A stretch of DNA of 30,471 bases, from positions 1 to 30,471 of the IMG/VR virus record IMGVR_UViG_3300027302_000024. The stretch is one strand, 5' to 3'. Positions 30,041-30,471 of the stretch are shown piece by piece. Position numbers and translations under genes: made by a program. The notes under the pieces were generated by a model. The model was not told the DNA's origin. It worked only from the letters and a program-made list of their open reading frames with translations, and did not search any database. Source of the DNA: a virus. How positions within the stretch are numbered: position 1 is the stretch's first letter; every line of letters starts with the position of its first letter.

Positions 30041-30061
30041 AAAAAAAGCCGCAAATGCGGC
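30041..30061 (-). terminator. terminator-type hairpin between protease and capsid genes
   Basis: GCCGC (30057-30061 read on the minus strand) pairs with GCGGC (30048-30052) around ATTT, followed by seven U residues. It ends about 20 bases before the capsid start. Confidence 0.78.
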
Positions 30062-30082
30062 CTGTAGCTGTGGGGGTAAACG

Positions 30083-30471
30083 TTAAATCAGGGCGACCGC
30101 CAGCCGACGTTCAGCGGCTGCACGGTCAAAATTCAAAGTGGGTGGTGGCGTTTCTGCCTCGGGCGCCGGTTTGGTTTTCGGTGATGGCTGCTTGGGCGCA
30201 TTTTGGTAGACCGACATATTCCAGGTCGTCGAGTTCTGGGTACCGTTCTGGCCGTTCTGGGCTGCCGATATCTCATCGACGAAGCCTGCATCCAGCGCCT
30301 CTTGCGCGGTAAACCAGGTCTCGGCGTCCATATACGCGGCAATATCCTCAACCGATTTACCGGTTTTGCTGGCGTAGGTGGTGGCCAGCGTATTGTCGAT
30401 TTTGTCCAGCAATGTGGCAGTCTTGGTCAGGTCGTGTTTGTCCCCCCACGCTCCCGTCCACGCATTATGGA
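30083..30471 (-). CDS. ClpP-like prohead protease, 3' part only
   Basis: The 5' end lies beyond the right edge; the frame is open up to 30471. The visible C-terminal 128 residues begin HNAWTGAWGDKHDLTKTA, then TYASKTGKSVEDIAAYMDAETWFTAQEALDAGFVDEI, the classical end of S14 (ClpP)-type prohead proteases. The catalytic Ser is not visible here; the first residue, His, fits the HNPW-type motif near the active site. A Gln/Pro-rich tail of about 60 residues closes it. It would cut scaffold (delta) parts of the capsid protein encoded next. Confidence 0.88.
   Translation of the reverse strand, partial: HNAWTGAWGDKHDLTKTATLLDKIDNTLATTYASKTGKSVEDIAAYMDAETWFTAQEALDAGFVDEISAAQNGQNGTQNSTTWNMSVYQNAPKQPSPKTKPAPEAETPPPTLNFDRAAAERRLAVALI

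Overview
The window is most of the genome of a temperate, tailed (siphovirus-type) bacteriophage. It has an HK97-fold head module, a tail with tape measure and a lambda G/GT-type frameshift, an endolysin/holin cassette, a primase plus D5-like helicase replication module, a CI-type repressor with a Cro-like partner, and a tyrosine integrase. The host is most likely a gammaproteobacterium. This rests only on the gene families, the Shine-Dalgarno style and a tRNA-Thr(CGT)-like fragment, so it is a soft inference. An attachment site lies between the integrase and the tail-fibre gene, with phage genes on both sides and arm-type repeats on both sides of the tRNA core. The sequence therefore looks like a free phage genome (intact attP) rather than an integrated prophage. 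HNH lies at the left edge and a ClpP-like prohead protease (5' end cut) at the right edge. The missing part should be small and hold terminase and portal genes.

Layout: 9-1483 lysis cassette and HNH endonuclease (leftward). 1484-2002 structured non-coding segments, a small gene and a terminator. 2072-3015 late-control region with a Q-like antiterminator. 3016-3350 iteron-rich candidate origin. 3346-6997 helicase, primase, CII-like and Cro-like genes (leftward early operon). 6999-7064 left operators. 7063-8399 repressor and a secreted protein. 8418-8516 terminator, right operators and a strong promoter. 8529-15101 rightward operon: small hypotheticals, a protein with a ribosome-modulation-factor-like C-terminus, a C5 cytosine methyltransferase, a DUF4224-like excisionase candidate and the integrase. 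15136-16057 accessory cassette A. 16092-16310 attP. 16310-24602 tail fibre, tail tip and tape measure (leftward). 24692-25600 accessory cassette B, inserted in the opposite orientation. 25605-30471 tail chaperones, tail tube, connectors, capsid and protease (leftward).

Control logic: five closely related 15-bp operators bracket the repressor block, as lambda oL and oR bracket rex-cI. One repressor would silence both the leftward replication operon and the rightward operon. The late leftward operon contains several hairpin-plus-U-tract terminators placed just ahead of start codons, which fits a Q-like antiterminator at 2364-2732.

The most interesting parts are cassettes A and B. Each has a near-consensus sigma70 promoter whose 17-bp spacer is a palindrome, then small very acidic unknown protein(s), an intergenic hairpin, and a helix-turn-helix gene last. 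This is the architecture of anti-CRISPR/Aca or other anti-defence loci. Neither protein set is recognised, so these are candidates only.
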